A DNA stretch of 64,000 nucleotides from JADKHC01 sp047600805 (GCA_047600805.1 JASGKG010000001.1:372001-436000); one strand, 5' to 3'; numbered from the stretch's first letter, positions 43,832-52,831 are shown. Program-made: numbers and translations. The notes: generated by a model not told the origin, from the sequence alone.

Positions 43832-45379
43832 ATGGAAAAGCTCGCCCTCCTCTCCGTCAGCGACAAAGCCGGCTTGGTCGAATTCGCGACCGCCCTCGTG
43901 AAGCGTTTCGGTTACCGCATCCTCTCCACCGGCGGCACCGCCAAGCTCCTGGCCGAAAAGGGCTTGCCGGTCACCGAGGTGAGCCAGCACACCGGTTTCC
44001 CTGAGATGATGGAAGGGCGCGTGAAGACGCTTCACCCGAAAATCCACGGCGGTCTTCTTTGCCGCCGCGACAAAGCCGATCATCTCGCTGCCGCCAAAGA
44101 GCACGGCATCGCCCTTATTGATTTGGTGGTGGTCAACCTTTACCCGTTCGAGCAAACCGTCGCCAAGCCGACCGTCCATTTCGAGGAAGCGATCGAGAAT
44201 ATCGACATAGGCGGCCCTTCGATGCTGCGCAGCGCTGCGAAAAATCACGAGAGCGTCACGGTCGTTTGCGACCCGGCCGACTACAACAACGTGCTCGCCG
44301 CTTTCGAAAAGCCCGAGCAGCTCCCAGCTCTCCGCCGCAAGCTCGCGCTAAAAGTTTTCCAGCGCACCGGAAGCTACGACACCGCGATCGCTAAATATCT
44401 CGAGTCGCAGCGAAACGAGCCCGACCTCGGTGCACTCTCCGGCTTCCCGGAAAACTTTTCCGTTTCCTACAAGAAAGCGCAGTCGCTGCGCTACGGCGAA
44501 AATCCCCACCAGAAAGCCGCGCTGTACGGTTCGTTTCACGAACATTTCCAACAGCTCCAAGGCAAGGAGCTCAGCTATAACAATATTCTCGATATCACTT
44601 CGGCCACGTACCTCATCGGCGAATTCGAGAAGCCCACGCTCGCCATCCTCAAGCACACGAATCCCTGCGGCGTTGCTTCGGCCGACACGCTCGAAGCCGC
44701 CTGGGAAAAAGCGTTCGCCACGGATCGTCAGGCTCCGTTCGGCGGCATCATCATCGTCAATCGCACACTCGAAGCGGCGCTTGCCAAAACCATCAGCGAG
44801 ATCTTCACCGAGGTGATCATCGCCCCGCGTTTCAGCGACGAGGCCCTGGCGATTTTCGCGAAGAAAAAGAATCTTCGCCTGATGGTCGCGAAGGCCGGCA
44901 TTGGCGCCGATTCGCTGCTCGATGTGCGCTCGGTTGTCGGTGGCGTATTGGTTCAGGATCGCAACACAATTCTCGGCAAGCGCGCGGACTTCAAAGTCGT
45001 CACGAAGCGTCAGCCCACAGAAGAGGAATGGGCTTCGATGATGTTCGGCTGGCGCGTCTGCAAGCATGTGAAGTCGAATGCCATCGTGTATTGCCGCGGC
45101 GAACAAACGCTCGGCGTTGGCGCCGGCCAGATGGCGCGCGTCGACAGTTCGCGCATTGCCGTTTGGAAAGCCGGTGAGGCCAAGCTCGATCTCAAAGGCT
45201 CGGTGGTCGTCAGCGAAGCGCTTTTCCCCTTTGCCGATGGCTTGATCGCCGCCGCCGACGCGGGAGCGACTTCGGCCATTCAGCCGGGCGGCTCGGTGCG
45301 CGACGAAGAAGTCATCAAGGCCGCCGACGAACGCGGCATGGCGATGGTCTTTACGGGAATTCGCCACTTCAAACATTGA
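43832..45379 (+). CDS. purH: Bifunctional AICAR transformylase / IMP cyclohydrolase
   Basis: The 515-residue enzyme has the IMP cyclohydrolase domain first (LLSVSDKAGLVEFA, STGGTAKLL) and the AICAR transformylase domain last (SLRYGENPHQKAALY, TNPCGVAS, GQMARVDS). It makes the last two steps of purine synthesis. The length fits the family (about 510-530). I chose the ATG at 43832; an ATG at 43802 would add ten residues, and neither has a strong ribosome site. Confidence 0.97.
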   Translation: MEKLALLSVSDKAGLVEFATALVKRFGYRILSTGGTAKLLAEKGLPVTEVSQHTGFPEMMEGRVKTLHPKIHGGLLCRRDKADHLAAAKEHGIALIDLVVVNLYPFEQTVAKPTVHFEEAIENIDIGGPSMLRSAAKNHESVTVVCDPADYNNVLAAFEKPEQLPALRRKLALKVFQRTGSYDTAIAKYLESQRNEPDLGALSGFPENFSVSYKKAQSLRYGENPHQKAALYGSFHEHFQQLQGKELSYNNILDITSATYLIGEFEKPTLAILKHTNPCGVASADTLEAAWEKAFATDRQAPFGGIIIVNRTLEAALAKTISEIFTEVIIAPRFSDEALAIFAKKKNLRLMVAKAGIGADSLLDVRSVVGGVLVQDRNTILGKRADFKVVTKRQPTEEEWASMMFGWRVCKHVKSNAIVYCRGEQTLGVGAGQMARVDSSRIAVWKAGEAKLDLKGSVVVSEALFPFADGLIAAADAGATSAIQPGGSVRDEEVIKAADERGMAMVFTGIRHFKH

Positions 45380-45431
45380 GAATTTCCCGATCGGCGAACT
45401 TTTCCGCGACGCACGGGTCGGTTGCGCGATT

Positions 45432-46247
45432 ATGGCTTCATCGCGCAAATTCCTGTCGTTGTTTAACGGGTTGCTTGCTGCTGGCGTTTTGATCGTTGGA
45501 GCGTGTTCGACCGTTCCTGAAACCGGCCGCAAGCAGCTGATGCTTGTTTCGCCGGATCAGGAGTCGAAAATGGGTTTGGCTTCGTTCGAGGAGATTAAAA
45601 AGCAGGAGAAAATTTCCCAGGATCCGGAGTTTAATGCGCGGGTGCGGCGAGTCGGCGAACGTATCGCGCAGTCGGTCGGGCGCGAACTCGACAACGCCCA
45701 ATGGGAATTTGTCGTTTTCGAGTCGGATCAAATCAACGCTTTCGCGCTTCCCGGCGGCAAAGTCGGCGTGTACACCGGCTTGCTGAAGCTCGCGAAATCC
45801 GACGACGAGCTCGCCTGCGTGATGGGCCATGAGATCGCGCACGTTACTTCGCGGCACGGCGCGGAACGCACGTCGCAAAACTACGCGGTGGCGGGTGCAG
45901 GCATCATTGCGGCCCTCGCAATGGAAGCGAAGGATGTCGACCCGGCAAAACGGAATATGGTCTTGGCAGCGTACGGTGTGGGTACGACCGGTTTAATCAT
46001 TCTACCGTTTTCGCGCACGCACGAGTCGGAGGCCGATAGCATCGGGCTGCGTTTTGCGGCTGGTGCGGGTTACGATCCGCGTGCGGCGGTCACTTTTTGG
46101 CAACGCATGAGCGCGGCCAATCGCGGCGCTAAGCCGCCCGAGTGGCTTTCCACGCATCCGTCTGACGAGACGCGGATTAAGAACCTGCAAGCGCTCGCGC
46201 CGCAATACATGTCGCTCTACGAGGCAAGCAAAACTCGTTATCAATAG
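45432..46247 (+). CDS. M48-family metalloprotease lipoprotein
   Basis: The 271-residue protein has a lipobox (LIVGACS, cysteine near residue 25) and a zinc motif HEIAHVTSRHGAER with a third ligand glutamate in HESEAD. The C-terminal STHPSDETRIKNL is typical of periplasmic M48 peptidases related to YcaL/LoiP/BepA, which cope with misfolded outer-membrane proteins. It follows purH by 52 bp on the same strand. Confidence 0.93.
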   Translation: MASSRKFLSLFNGLLAAGVLIVGACSTVPETGRKQLMLVSPDQESKMGLASFEEIKKQEKISQDPEFNARVRRVGERIAQSVGRELDNAQWEFVVFESDQINAFALPGGKVGVYTGLLKLAKSDDELACVMGHEIAHVTSRHGAERTSQNYAVAGAGIIAALAMEAKDVDPAKRNMVLAAYGVGTTGLIILPFSRTHESEADSIGLRFAAGAGYDPRAAVTFWQRMSAANRGAKPPEWLSTHPSDETRIKNLQALAPQYMSLYEASKTRYQ

Positions 46248-46295
46248 CTGCTTTTCCGACTAGCCGGTCGAGCGGTTTTAGGGCACGTTGCGGGC

Positions 46296-47666
46296 ATGTT
46301 TGATCCGGTCGAAAAGCTAAAGGAATTCGTTCGTCATCCCAGCATCTCCGCCGATCCGTCAGCTACCGCTGGCATGAAAGGCGCCCGTGAATTCGTGGCC
46401 GGCCTGCTGACCTCGATCGGCTTCTCCACCGAGATTGTCAAAACCGAGCTGCATCCGATCATCCTCGCCCATCGCGGTGGCAAACCAGAGTGGCCGCACG
46501 TGATCATCTACGGGCACTACGACGTGCAGCCGGCCGATCCGCTCAATCTCTGGCAGACGGCGCCGTTTGACCCGCAAGTGCGCGGACATCGCATCTACGG
46601 ACGCGGCACGGCGGACAACAAAGGCCCGCTCATGACGCACATCGCGGCGGTGGGGCGCTTGCTCGAGCGCCGACCCGATCTGCCGCTGCGCATCACCTTC
46701 ATGATCGAAGGCGAAGAGGAGACCGGCAGCCCGAGCTTTCTACCTTTTCTCGAAAAGTACAAAGACCAGCTGAAGGCGGATTTCGTTTATCTCTCCGACA
46801 CCGGCATTCCGCGACCCGACCAAGTCGTTATCACCTGTGGACTGCGCGGACTCGTCCTTTTCGACGTGATCGCGACGGGATCAAAGATGGATCTGCATTC
46901 AGGACTGCACGGCGGCGTATTGCGCAATCCGATACAAGCGATCGCCGAGCTTTGCGCTTCGCTGCACACGCCCGATGGCCGTGTGAACGTGCCGGGCTTT
47001 TACGACGACGTGCTCGAAGTTGAACCGTGGGAACGCGAGGAACTCGCCAAGCTCGGCCAAAGCGAGGAACAGTACCGCGAATTTCTTGGCATCCCGGCCT
47101 TTCACACCACGAAAGGCTACACACCCTTTGAGGCGACGCGCTTCCTGCCGACGCTTGAGTTCAACGGCATCGGCGGCGGTTACCAAGGCGAGGGGACCAA
47201 GACGGTTATTCCTAGCAAGGCGTTCGTTAAAATCAGCTGCCGGCTCGTGCCGAACCAGAAGCCGGAGAAAATCCGCGAGCTGCTCTACAAAACGGTGCGC
47301 GAGCGCATGCCGAAGGATGTGACGTTCGAAATCGTCGATCAACACCAAGGCGTGCCGTACGTCGTGGTGCCGCCCGATCGCTCGAACACCCCGAAAGATC
47401 AATCGCCCGTGCTCGCCAATGCGTTTCGCGCCGCTGACAAGGCAATCGCAGGCGTCTTCGGCAAGCCACCGCTTTATCTGCGCGAAGGCGGCAGCGTGCC
47501 GATCATCGCTGACATCAAACGCGTGCTCGGACTCGACTCGCTGCTCTTCGGACTGTTCCTGCCGGAAGATAATCTCCACGCACCGAACGAAAGCTTTGAT
47601 CTAAACGTGATGGCCAAAGGCATCCAAGCCTCCGAGCAGATATTGGAATCGCTCGCGAAGCGGTAA
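46296..47666 (+). CDS. M20-family dipeptidase
   Basis: The 456-residue peptidase has metal motifs YGHYDVQPAD and GRGTADNKGP (bridging aspartate), the acid/base pair EGEEETGSP, a lid domain with GLHGGVLRNP, and a final histidine in PEDNLHAPNE. It fits the di/tripeptidase branch of M20 (DapE/ArgE/CPG2 relatives). It lies 48 bp after the M48 gene. Confidence 0.93.
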   Translation: MFDPVEKLKEFVRHPSISADPSATAGMKGAREFVAGLLTSIGFSTEIVKTELHPIILAHRGGKPEWPHVIIYGHYDVQPADPLNLWQTAPFDPQVRGHRIYGRGTADNKGPLMTHIAAVGRLLERRPDLPLRITFMIEGEEETGSPSFLPFLEKYKDQLKADFVYLSDTGIPRPDQVVITCGLRGLVLFDVIATGSKMDLHSGLHGGVLRNPIQAIAELCASLHTPDGRVNVPGFYDDVLEVEPWEREELAKLGQSEEQYREFLGIPAFHTTKGYTPFEATRFLPTLEFNGIGGGYQGEGTKTVIPSKAFVKISCRLVPNQKPEKIRELLYKTVRERMPKDVTFEIVDQHQGVPYVVVPPDRSNTPKDQSPVLANAFRAADKAIAGVFGKPPLYLREGGSVPIIADIKRVLGLDSLLFGLFLPEDNLHAPNESFDLNVMAKGIQASEQILESLAKR

Positions 47667-47773
47667 ATCGAACGCACAGCGACTGAGGCTTTTCTGTTAC
47701 GGCGAAACGTCTCTGCCGAGCCGGATCACACGCTCCTTCCTTTGAACGTTGCGATCTATCTTCAGATTTTTTC

Positions 47774-47842
47774 GACAGAATTAACCGAATGAATAGAATC
47801 CGGAGATCCTCGTTTCATTCGGTTCATTTTGTTCATTCTGTC
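47774..47842. repeat. Palindromic interspersed repeat
   Basis: GACAGAATTAACCGAATGAA and its imperfect inverted copy TTCATTTTGTTCATTCTGTC form arms of about 26 bases around a short centre. It is a degenerate AT-rich palindrome between two unrelated genes, in the same style as the repeats at 6785, 10900 and 28700. The rest of the 267-bp gap holds only the terminator below. Confidence 0.65.
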
Positions 47843-47883
47843 TAGAGCGTCTTTGAAATGGTTTGGGTTTTGAACTGTGAAAA

Positions 47884-47913
47884 CAAAAAAGCCCCGGATT
47901 GCTGCGGGGCTTT
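47884..47913 (-). terminator. Terminator of the Pal-like gene
   Basis: AAAGCCCCG pairs with CGGGGC plus flanking bases, and the minus strand then runs TTTTTTG. It lies about 20 bases past the stop at 47934. Confidence 0.85.
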
Positions 47914-47933
47914 GTGAGAGAAATTGTAAGAGC

Positions 47934-48482
47934 TTACTTTTTCAGGACGATGAGTTCGTCGCGGCGGTCGTGCGCCATCTCTTCGCCTGTGCCCTTTTCC
48001 TTAGCTTCGAGTGCGCCTTTCGAAAGCACCTCGACCTTGTCTGCAGGTACTCCGATCTTCACGAGATAGCTCTTGGCAGCGTTGGCACGACGGTCACCTA
48101 GCCCGAGGTTGTATTCAGCGGTACCGCGCCAGTCGCAATGACCTTCGATCAGGAGTCGCTGTTCTGGATGTTGGGCAAGGTATTCTTTAGCCGCCTGGAG
48201 TTTCGCGCGCTCGCTTTCCTTGATGCTCGATTTGTCGAAATCGAACATGACCGGCTTCAGCAGATTGAAAATCTTGTCTCCTTCTTCGTATACGCCGTTA
48301 GGGTCGCGAACAGGGATTGCATCAGCGGGATTTTGGAAATCGCTGCTAGGCCCGCCCACAAGAGTATTGCTCCCCGCTCCCATCGTCTGATCGGGGGTGG
48401 GGCGCTGGGGCTTCTTTAAGCAGCCGGTAAAGACTACCAGCGTGCAGGCGAGGACGAGGCAAAGTTGCTTGGAGAGGTTCAT
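47934..48482 (-). CDS. pal: Peptidoglycan-associated lipoprotein (Pal/OmpA)
   Basis: The 182-residue lipoprotein has a lipobox (VFTGC, cysteine near residue 21), a proline-rich linker and an OmpA-like peptidoglycan-binding domain. The domain shows VMFDFDKSSIKESERAKL, IEGHCDWRGTAEYNLGLGDRR and a late DRRDELIVL. Pal ties the outer membrane to the wall in the Tol-Pal system; no tol genes are near. It has its own terminator. Confidence 0.93.
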   Translation of the reverse strand: MNLSKQLCLVLACTLVVFTGCLKKPQRPTPDQTMGAGSNTLVGGPSSDFQNPADAIPVRDPNGVYEEGDKIFNLLKPVMFDFDKSSIKESERAKLQAAKEYLAQHPEQRLLIEGHCDWRGTAEYNLGLGDRRANAAKSYLVKIGVPADKVEVLSKGALEAKEKGTGEEMAHDRRDELIVLKK

Positions 48483-48551
48483 GAGAAATGAGTCAGTAGG
48501 TTGACCTTATTGATCAATGGGTTTGGGTCGGCAAGTCATTTATCCACGCAA

Positions 48552-49448
48552 ATGGACTCCTTTTCCCAGCGTAAGCTCCCGATCTGTTTCCTTTTCGATA
48601 ACGGATCGCTGCGTCCGGCCGCCACGCTTAGCCTTCGGCGCACGGCGTCGGAGCTCGCCGCGATTCTGGGCACGGAGGTCCGGGCGGTTTCGCTTTTGCA
48701 TTCAAGTGCGATCGATCCCGCGCAACTCGGCGGCCAACCGGCGCAACTTTTGGAACCGGCGCTCAATGAATATTTGGAATCTCACCCTACGGCGGAGATC
48801 GTGTTGTTGCCGCTGTTTTTTGGGCCAAGCGGTGCGTTGACCGAATATGTGCCGGAGCGAGTAGCGTCGATTTCCAAAAAATTTCCAGAATCCCGACTTC
48901 GTCTCGCGCAATGGTTGGTCGATTGTGACCGGCCGGATACGCGTATCGCCGAGGCACTTGGCGCTTCAGTGCACCGCGTGATTGCGGAGCGAGGGCTCTG
49001 GCAGCCGAGAGTCGTGCTCGTCGATCACGGAAGTCCGCAAAAGGCGGTAACGGCGGTTCGCGATCACTTGGGAGCGCAACTCGCGCAGTTGCTGGCGGAT
49101 TCTGTGTTCGGCGTAGCGGTGGCTTCGATGGAAAAGCGTCCGGGGCCAGAGTACGCGTTTAACGATCCGCTTCTGGCCGAGCGGCTGCGCAAACCGCCCT
49201 TCGACCGCGGAGACGTGATCGTGGCGCTTCAGTTTCTTTCGCCTGGAAGACACGCCGGCCCGGAGGGCGACGTCGCGAAAATATGCGCGGCGGCGCGAGC
49301 TGATCAGCTTCTCTTACGCACCCATTTGACAGGTACAATCGCGAGTGATGCCCGCGTGATCGCTGTCGCCGCCGACCGTTACCGGGAAGCACTGGAAACC
49401 TTCACCCCCGCCGCTCAAGCTCTCCCGGAGAACGAACCGTCGCGCTAG
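48552..49448 (+). CDS. CbiX/sirohydrochlorin-chelatase-like protein
   Basis: The 298-residue protein has the CbiX-type pattern twice. The N-terminal half has FLFDNGSLRP (where active chelatases have a HG) and VLLPLFFGPSGALTEYVPER. The C-terminal half has VVLVDHGSPQ and VIVALQFLSPGRHAGPEGDV. Only the second half keeps the H-G motif, so one half may be inactive. Family members insert cobalt or iron into sirohydrochlorin; no cobalamin or siroheme gene is nearby. The ATG at 48552 is preferred over 48501. Confidence 0.82.
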   Translation: MDSFSQRKLPICFLFDNGSLRPAATLSLRRTASELAAILGTEVRAVSLLHSSAIDPAQLGGQPAQLLEPALNEYLESHPTAEIVLLPLFFGPSGALTEYVPERVASISKKFPESRLRLAQWLVDCDRPDTRIAEALGASVHRVIAERGLWQPRVVLVDHGSPQKAVTAVRDHLGAQLAQLLADSVFGVAVASMEKRPGPEYAFNDPLLAERLRKPPFDRGDVIVALQFLSPGRHAGPEGDVAKICAAARADQLLLRTHLTGTIASDARVIAVAADRYREALETFTPAAQALPENEPSR

Positions 49449-49464
49449 ACCTAGTGAAGAGTTA

Positions 49465-49551
49465 TGTCATCCATTAAGTGACAAACTTCCAGGTGTGCGT
49501 TGGTTATGTGGCGCCGTTCGCGCCAGCCGAGTTTGTCATTCCTTGGATGGC
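49465..49551. repeat. Palindromic element, copy 2 of the 22-bp motif
   Basis: The left arm CATCCATTAAGTGACAAACT (49468-49487) is mirrored by AGTTTGTCATTCCTTGGATG (49530-49549), with nine plus six paired bases. Inside is a TGGCGC-CGTTC-GCGCCA hairpin (49509-49525). The left arm matches 19 of 22 bases at 5637. The remaining part of this 290-bp gap shows no gene or other clear signal. Confidence 0.65.
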
Positions 49552-49738
49552 AAAGGACTCGGAGCAGAGAGGAAGAGATGGCGATCGCTGCGGAAGAACG
49601 GTGTGCGGTCGCGACCGAAACCGGATTTCGACCTGGATCGACGGAACAAGGAGTCGACGAGGCGCCGACGGCAGTCGGAGAGCGCGGCTCATCGCGATTT
49701 CCGCGACGTGAAGGCGGGCCGTAACGCGAGCAGGTCGT

Positions 49739-50386
49739 TTAGACCATTTTCTTTGGTTCGATCAGGCCAACTTCCAAAGCGTAGCGGGTGAGGCTGGCTA
49801 CGTCGTGGAGGTTGAGCTTGCGCATTAGGTTGGTGCGATGGTTATCGACCGTTTTTACGCTAATGCCGAGCTTGGAGGCGATTTCCTTGGTGCTGTGGCT
49901 TTCGGCCACGAGTTGGAGGATTTCGCGTTCGCGATCGGTGAGAAAATCGGCGGTGTTGCTGGCCTGCGGATTGGCCACGACGTTGCGCAGGAGTGCAGCC
50001 ACGGCAGGGCCGAAATAGGTGCCGCCGTTGGCGACAGTTTCGAGGCCCTTTTTAAATTCGATCAAGCCGGCCGTTTTTTCGACAAAACCGTGAGCCCCGG
50101 CTTCAAGCATCTCTCGCACAAGGACGGGATTTTCGTGACCGGAGAAAACGAGGACGCGGAGGTTTTTAAATTGTTTTCCTAGACGGCGAAGGAGGTCCAC
50201 GCCGTTGAGGCCGGGAAGCTTGGCATCGAGCACGATCACGTCCGGCTTTGTCTCCAAGCAGAGATTATAGGCGCTTTGGCCGTCGCCGCTCTCGCCGACG
50301 AGCAGGTAGTTCGTGTCGGCGCGGAGGATCTCAACCAACATTTCGCGGATCGCGGTTTGGTCTTCAATGATGACGAGTCGTTTCAT
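49739..50386 (-). CDS. NarL/FixJ-type response regulator
   Basis: The 215-residue protein has a receiver domain (VIIEDQTAIREML, phosphorylated aspartate in VIVLDAKLPGLNG, then VLVFSGHE and a lysine in EKTA). A LuxR-type helix-turn-helix follows (LTDREREILQLVAESHSTKEI, SVKTVDNHRTNLMRKL). It would bind DNA on phosphorylation; the kinase is not in the neighbourhood. The gene is alone on its strand. Confidence 0.94.
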   Translation of the reverse strand: MKRLVIIEDQTAIREMLVEILRADTNYLLVGESGDGQSAYNLCLETKPDVIVLDAKLPGLNGVDLLRRLGKQFKNLRVLVFSGHENPVLVREMLEAGAHGFVEKTAGLIEFKKGLETVANGGTYFGPAVAALLRNVVANPQASNTADFLTDREREILQLVAESHSTKEIASKLGISVKTVDNHRTNLMRKLNLHDVASLTRYALEVGLIEPKKMV

Positions 50387-50543
50387 ATTTCGGGGGCCTC
50401 AGTTCCCAAGGATTTCGGCGGAAACACCCCAGCAATTGAGTGAAAACTCGTTCATGGATGAAGGTTAAGGGTTATTTACAATGTTTTTACGATATCGCGT
50501 TTAGTTCCCTGCTAGGCTGTCCGATGGTGAAACTGTTTACCCA

Positions 50544-51083
50544 ATGCGTTCTCTCACAGCTCGCTGCTTTAGGCCGCTGATCATCTCAGGGATTGTCATC
50601 GCGGCATTGCAGGCTGCCGATACACCTCCGCCTCCAGCGGCAGAGGCGCCGCCTGCCGCCACCCCAGCGGCTCCCACCGATGCTGTGCCCACGGCGCCGT
50701 CGAAACCGACACCCGCAGGGACCCAGAAGCTCGTCCCGTCCTCAGATCTCAGCCGCGTACAAGCGTGGAAAGATGCCGAAAAGGTCGCTCAGATGGGCGA
50801 CGGGCGTGTCTCTGCGGCCGGGTCGGGCGGGTCGATGCAGCCGGTTTATGGCGACAACACCATGATCGTGATTACCAAAATTGCTTTCGAGGAGTTAAAA
50901 CCGGGTATGACCGTGGCCTACATGAATCGAAAGGGGCATCAAGTCGTCCACCAAGTTATTAAGAAAACGGCCAAAGGCTGGGACGTTCAGGGGCTCAACA
51001 ACGAATCCGGAGATCACGAGCTGGTTACCCGCGAGAATTTGTTAGGCGTGGTTTACGCTTCGATCTCCGCTGAAGAGCCTTAG
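50544..51083 (+). CDS. Secreted protein with signal-peptidase (S26)-like domain
   Basis: The 179-residue protein has a signal peptide and a Pro/Ala-rich linker (to about residue 60). The rest is a compact domain resembling S24/S26 serine proteases: a serine in GSGGSMQPVYGDNTMIVI, then LKPGMTVAYMNRKGHQVVHQVI and NNESGDHEL. In ER-type and SipW-like signal peptidases the base is a histidine in a H-R-V motif, and here VVHQVI stands at that place. There is no second membrane anchor, so it would act in the periplasm, if active at all. A signal peptidase I (lepB) is at 59931. Confidence 0.7.
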   Translation: MRSLTARCFRPLIISGIVIAALQAADTPPPPAAEAPPAATPAAPTDAVPTAPSKPTPAGTQKLVPSSDLSRVQAWKDAEKVAQMGDGRVSAAGSGGSMQPVYGDNTMIVITKIAFEELKPGMTVAYMNRKGHQVVHQVIKKTAKGWDVQGLNNESGDHELVTRENLLGVVYASISAEEP

Positions 51084-51118
51084 AATGTCTCCTTGTTCTT
51101 CCCCCACAAAAGCTTCGG

Positions 51119-51193
51119 TGGTGGGTTGGCGGGGATTCGAACCCCGAACCAACGACTTAAAAGGACGCTGCTCTACCATTGAGCTACCAACCC
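51119..51193 (-). tRNA. tRNA-Lys (anticodon UUU)
   Basis: Read on the minus strand it folds as a complete cloverleaf with an encoded CCA end. The acceptor is GGGTTGG/CCAACCC, the D arm GCTC/GAGC, the anticodon loop CTTTTAA (anticodon TTT), and the T arm CGGGG-TTCGAAT-CCCCG. The anticodon stem has one T-T mismatch and one G-T pair. The gene is short-looped but normal in size (75 bases). Confidence 0.92.
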
Positions 51194-51423
51194 AGCGACC
51201 AACCGAAAGGGTGTGGTGAATACGTTTCACTCGCCGGTTATTGCAAGGATTTTTTCGAACGAAGTGTTGAAATCGGTTACAGTTTGTTCTGGCCGAGTGG
51301 GGCTGCGTGAGTTGAGCATCGCAGAACTTTCCGGGCCGTCCGGTGTATAAAGCATAACTGACAGATTAACCCTAAAAAGTGGGAACAATCGAAAAGTACA
51401 CCCATCAAACTTCCGTTGATCGT

Positions 51424-52026
51424 ATGTCAACGAAAGCACAGGAAGTGGCCATGGACCGCCTACTGGTCGACCGTTTCAAAAACGGCGATCAAGCGGCTTT
51501 CAATGAAATGGTGTCGCGCTACTGGGATCGCATCTACGCGATGGTGCATCAACTTTTGCGCAACCAACAAGATGCGGAGGAGGTTACCCAAGATGCGTTC
51601 ATCCGAGCACACCGCGGTCTGACCAATTTTCGTGGCGACGCGGCCTTCTCGACCTGGCTTTACCAGATCGCGACAAATCTGGCTCGCAACCGGTACTGGT
51701 ACTGGTGGCGTCGCCGTCGGGATAAAACCATTTCATTCGACCAGCCCGTCAGCGAAGACAACGAGACGCCGCTCTCTGAAGTTTACTCTGCCGAACTTGA
51801 AACGCCCGAAGATGCGACGGTCACGCAGGAACTCGTCGACCGGATTGCGGTCGGGATGGAGAGGTTGGGTGCGAAACACCGCGAGATTTTGATCTTAAGG
51901 AACGTTAAAAACCTGTCGTACGAAGAAATCGCTGCGATTTTAAACATATCGGTTGGCACCGTCAAAAGCCGCATCGCCAGGGCTCGTGAAGCGCTCCGCG
52001 CGAAGTTAGGAGACGAATTTAAATGA
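51424..52026 (+). CDS. ECF RNA polymerase sigma factor
   Basis: The 200-residue protein has region 2 (NQQDAEEVTQDAFIRAHRGL, then FSTWLYQIATNLARNRY) and region 4 (LGAKHREILILRNVKNLSYE, then VGTVKSRIARAREAL), with a spacer of about 55 residues. It is an RpoE-like extracytoplasmic sigma. It is coupled by an ATGA overlap to a membrane protein with anti-sigma features. A GGGAACAA element 43 bp upstream of the ATG could be a self-recognised -35. The ATG at 51424 is preferred to an upstream GTG. Confidence 0.93.
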   Translation: MSTKAQEVAMDRLLVDRFKNGDQAAFNEMVSRYWDRIYAMVHQLLRNQQDAEEVTQDAFIRAHRGLTNFRGDAAFSTWLYQIATNLARNRYWYWWRRRRDKTISFDQPVSEDNETPLSEVYSAELETPEDATVTQELVDRIAVGMERLGAKHREILILRNVKNLSYEEIAAILNISVGTVKSRIARAREALRAKLGDEFK

Positions 52027-52778
52027 AAGAGTCACGATTCATAGAGCTGCTTAACCTCTACGTCGACCAGCAGCTGACAGCGGCCGAAGCTACCGAGCTT
52101 GAGACCGAACTGCAGCGAAACCCCTCTCGTCGCCGTACGTATCAGCAGTATTGTCGCATGCAAAAGGGGTGTGCGCAGCTCTTCGAGCAGGAGCGCCAGT
52201 CGGCACCTGCAACCTCGAAGCTCTCGCGCGCTTTGGCTGACGCGGACCGTAAGGTCGTCGCTTTCCCGAATGAGCGGAGCTATTGGTGGCGCCGTGGCGT
52301 TTACGCGACTGGCGTCGCTGCTGTGGCCGCCTGTGTGGCGGTGATGCTGGTTCGGCAAGCGCCGACACCGGGCGCGCGCCAGGAAATTTCGCGTCCCGCT
52401 TCCGGTAGCGCCGTTGCCGTTTCCGAGCCTGCTCCTGCACCGGCCGCGGTTCAGAACGTGGCGATTCCGCCAGCCGATCCGAGCACGCGTGAGATGCGCA
52501 AGCTCTACTATTCGGTTGTTCCAGTGAGGCAGTTTGTACCTGTGAAAGTGGTTTCGACCAACGACCAGCAGCTCAGCGAGCAGGATAAGCTCGATTTCGC
52601 TTGGATGAAAAAAGTGGAGTTGGCGCCGATGCGTCCGGTGAGCGCCGAAGAGCTGATGGCCGAGGCGAACAACCGCATTCATCAACCTGCGGCGACTTTC
52701 CTCAAAAGCCAGCAACCCGAGCAGCAGTCCGGGTCTGATACCGAGATGGTCGCCTTCGGCGTGCAGAAGGGCAACTGA
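52023..52778 (+). CDS. Membrane anti-sigma factor
   Basis: The 251-residue protein begins with a cytoplasmic helical domain (RFIELLNLYVDQQLTAAEAT, then TELQRNPSRRRTYQQYC), typical of anti-sigma N-termini. One membrane helix (YATGVAAVAACVAVMLV, about residues 92-108) follows, then a periplasmic Pro/Ala-rich part. Its ATG overlaps the sigma stop. It probably binds and holds the sigma factor until an envelope signal releases it. Confidence 0.85.
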   Translation: MKESRFIELLNLYVDQQLTAAEATELETELQRNPSRRRTYQQYCRMQKGCAQLFEQERQSAPATSKLSRALADADRKVVAFPNERSYWWRRGVYATGVAAVAACVAVMLVRQAPTPGARQEISRPASGSAVAVSEPAPAPAAVQNVAIPPADPSTREMRKLYYSVVPVRQFVPVKVVSTNDQQLSEQDKLDFAWMKKVELAPMRPVSAEELMAEANNRIHQPAATFLKSQQPEQQSGSDTEMVAFGVQKGN

Positions 52779-52807
52779 ACCGCACGAACCTTCGTTTAGC
52801 TTTTACG

Positions 52808-52831
52808 GGCGCTCAACTGAGCGCCTTTTTT
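52808..52831 (+). terminator. Terminator after the anti-sigma gene
   Basis: GGCGCTC-AACT-GAGCGCC is followed by TTTTTTATT on the plus strand. The hairpin lies over the last codons of ruvA on the opposite strand. Confidence 0.85.

Noticed and set aside
50544..51083. A second signal peptidase I gene
   Set aside because: It lacks the membrane anchor and the lysine box; the true signal peptidase is at 59931-61217.
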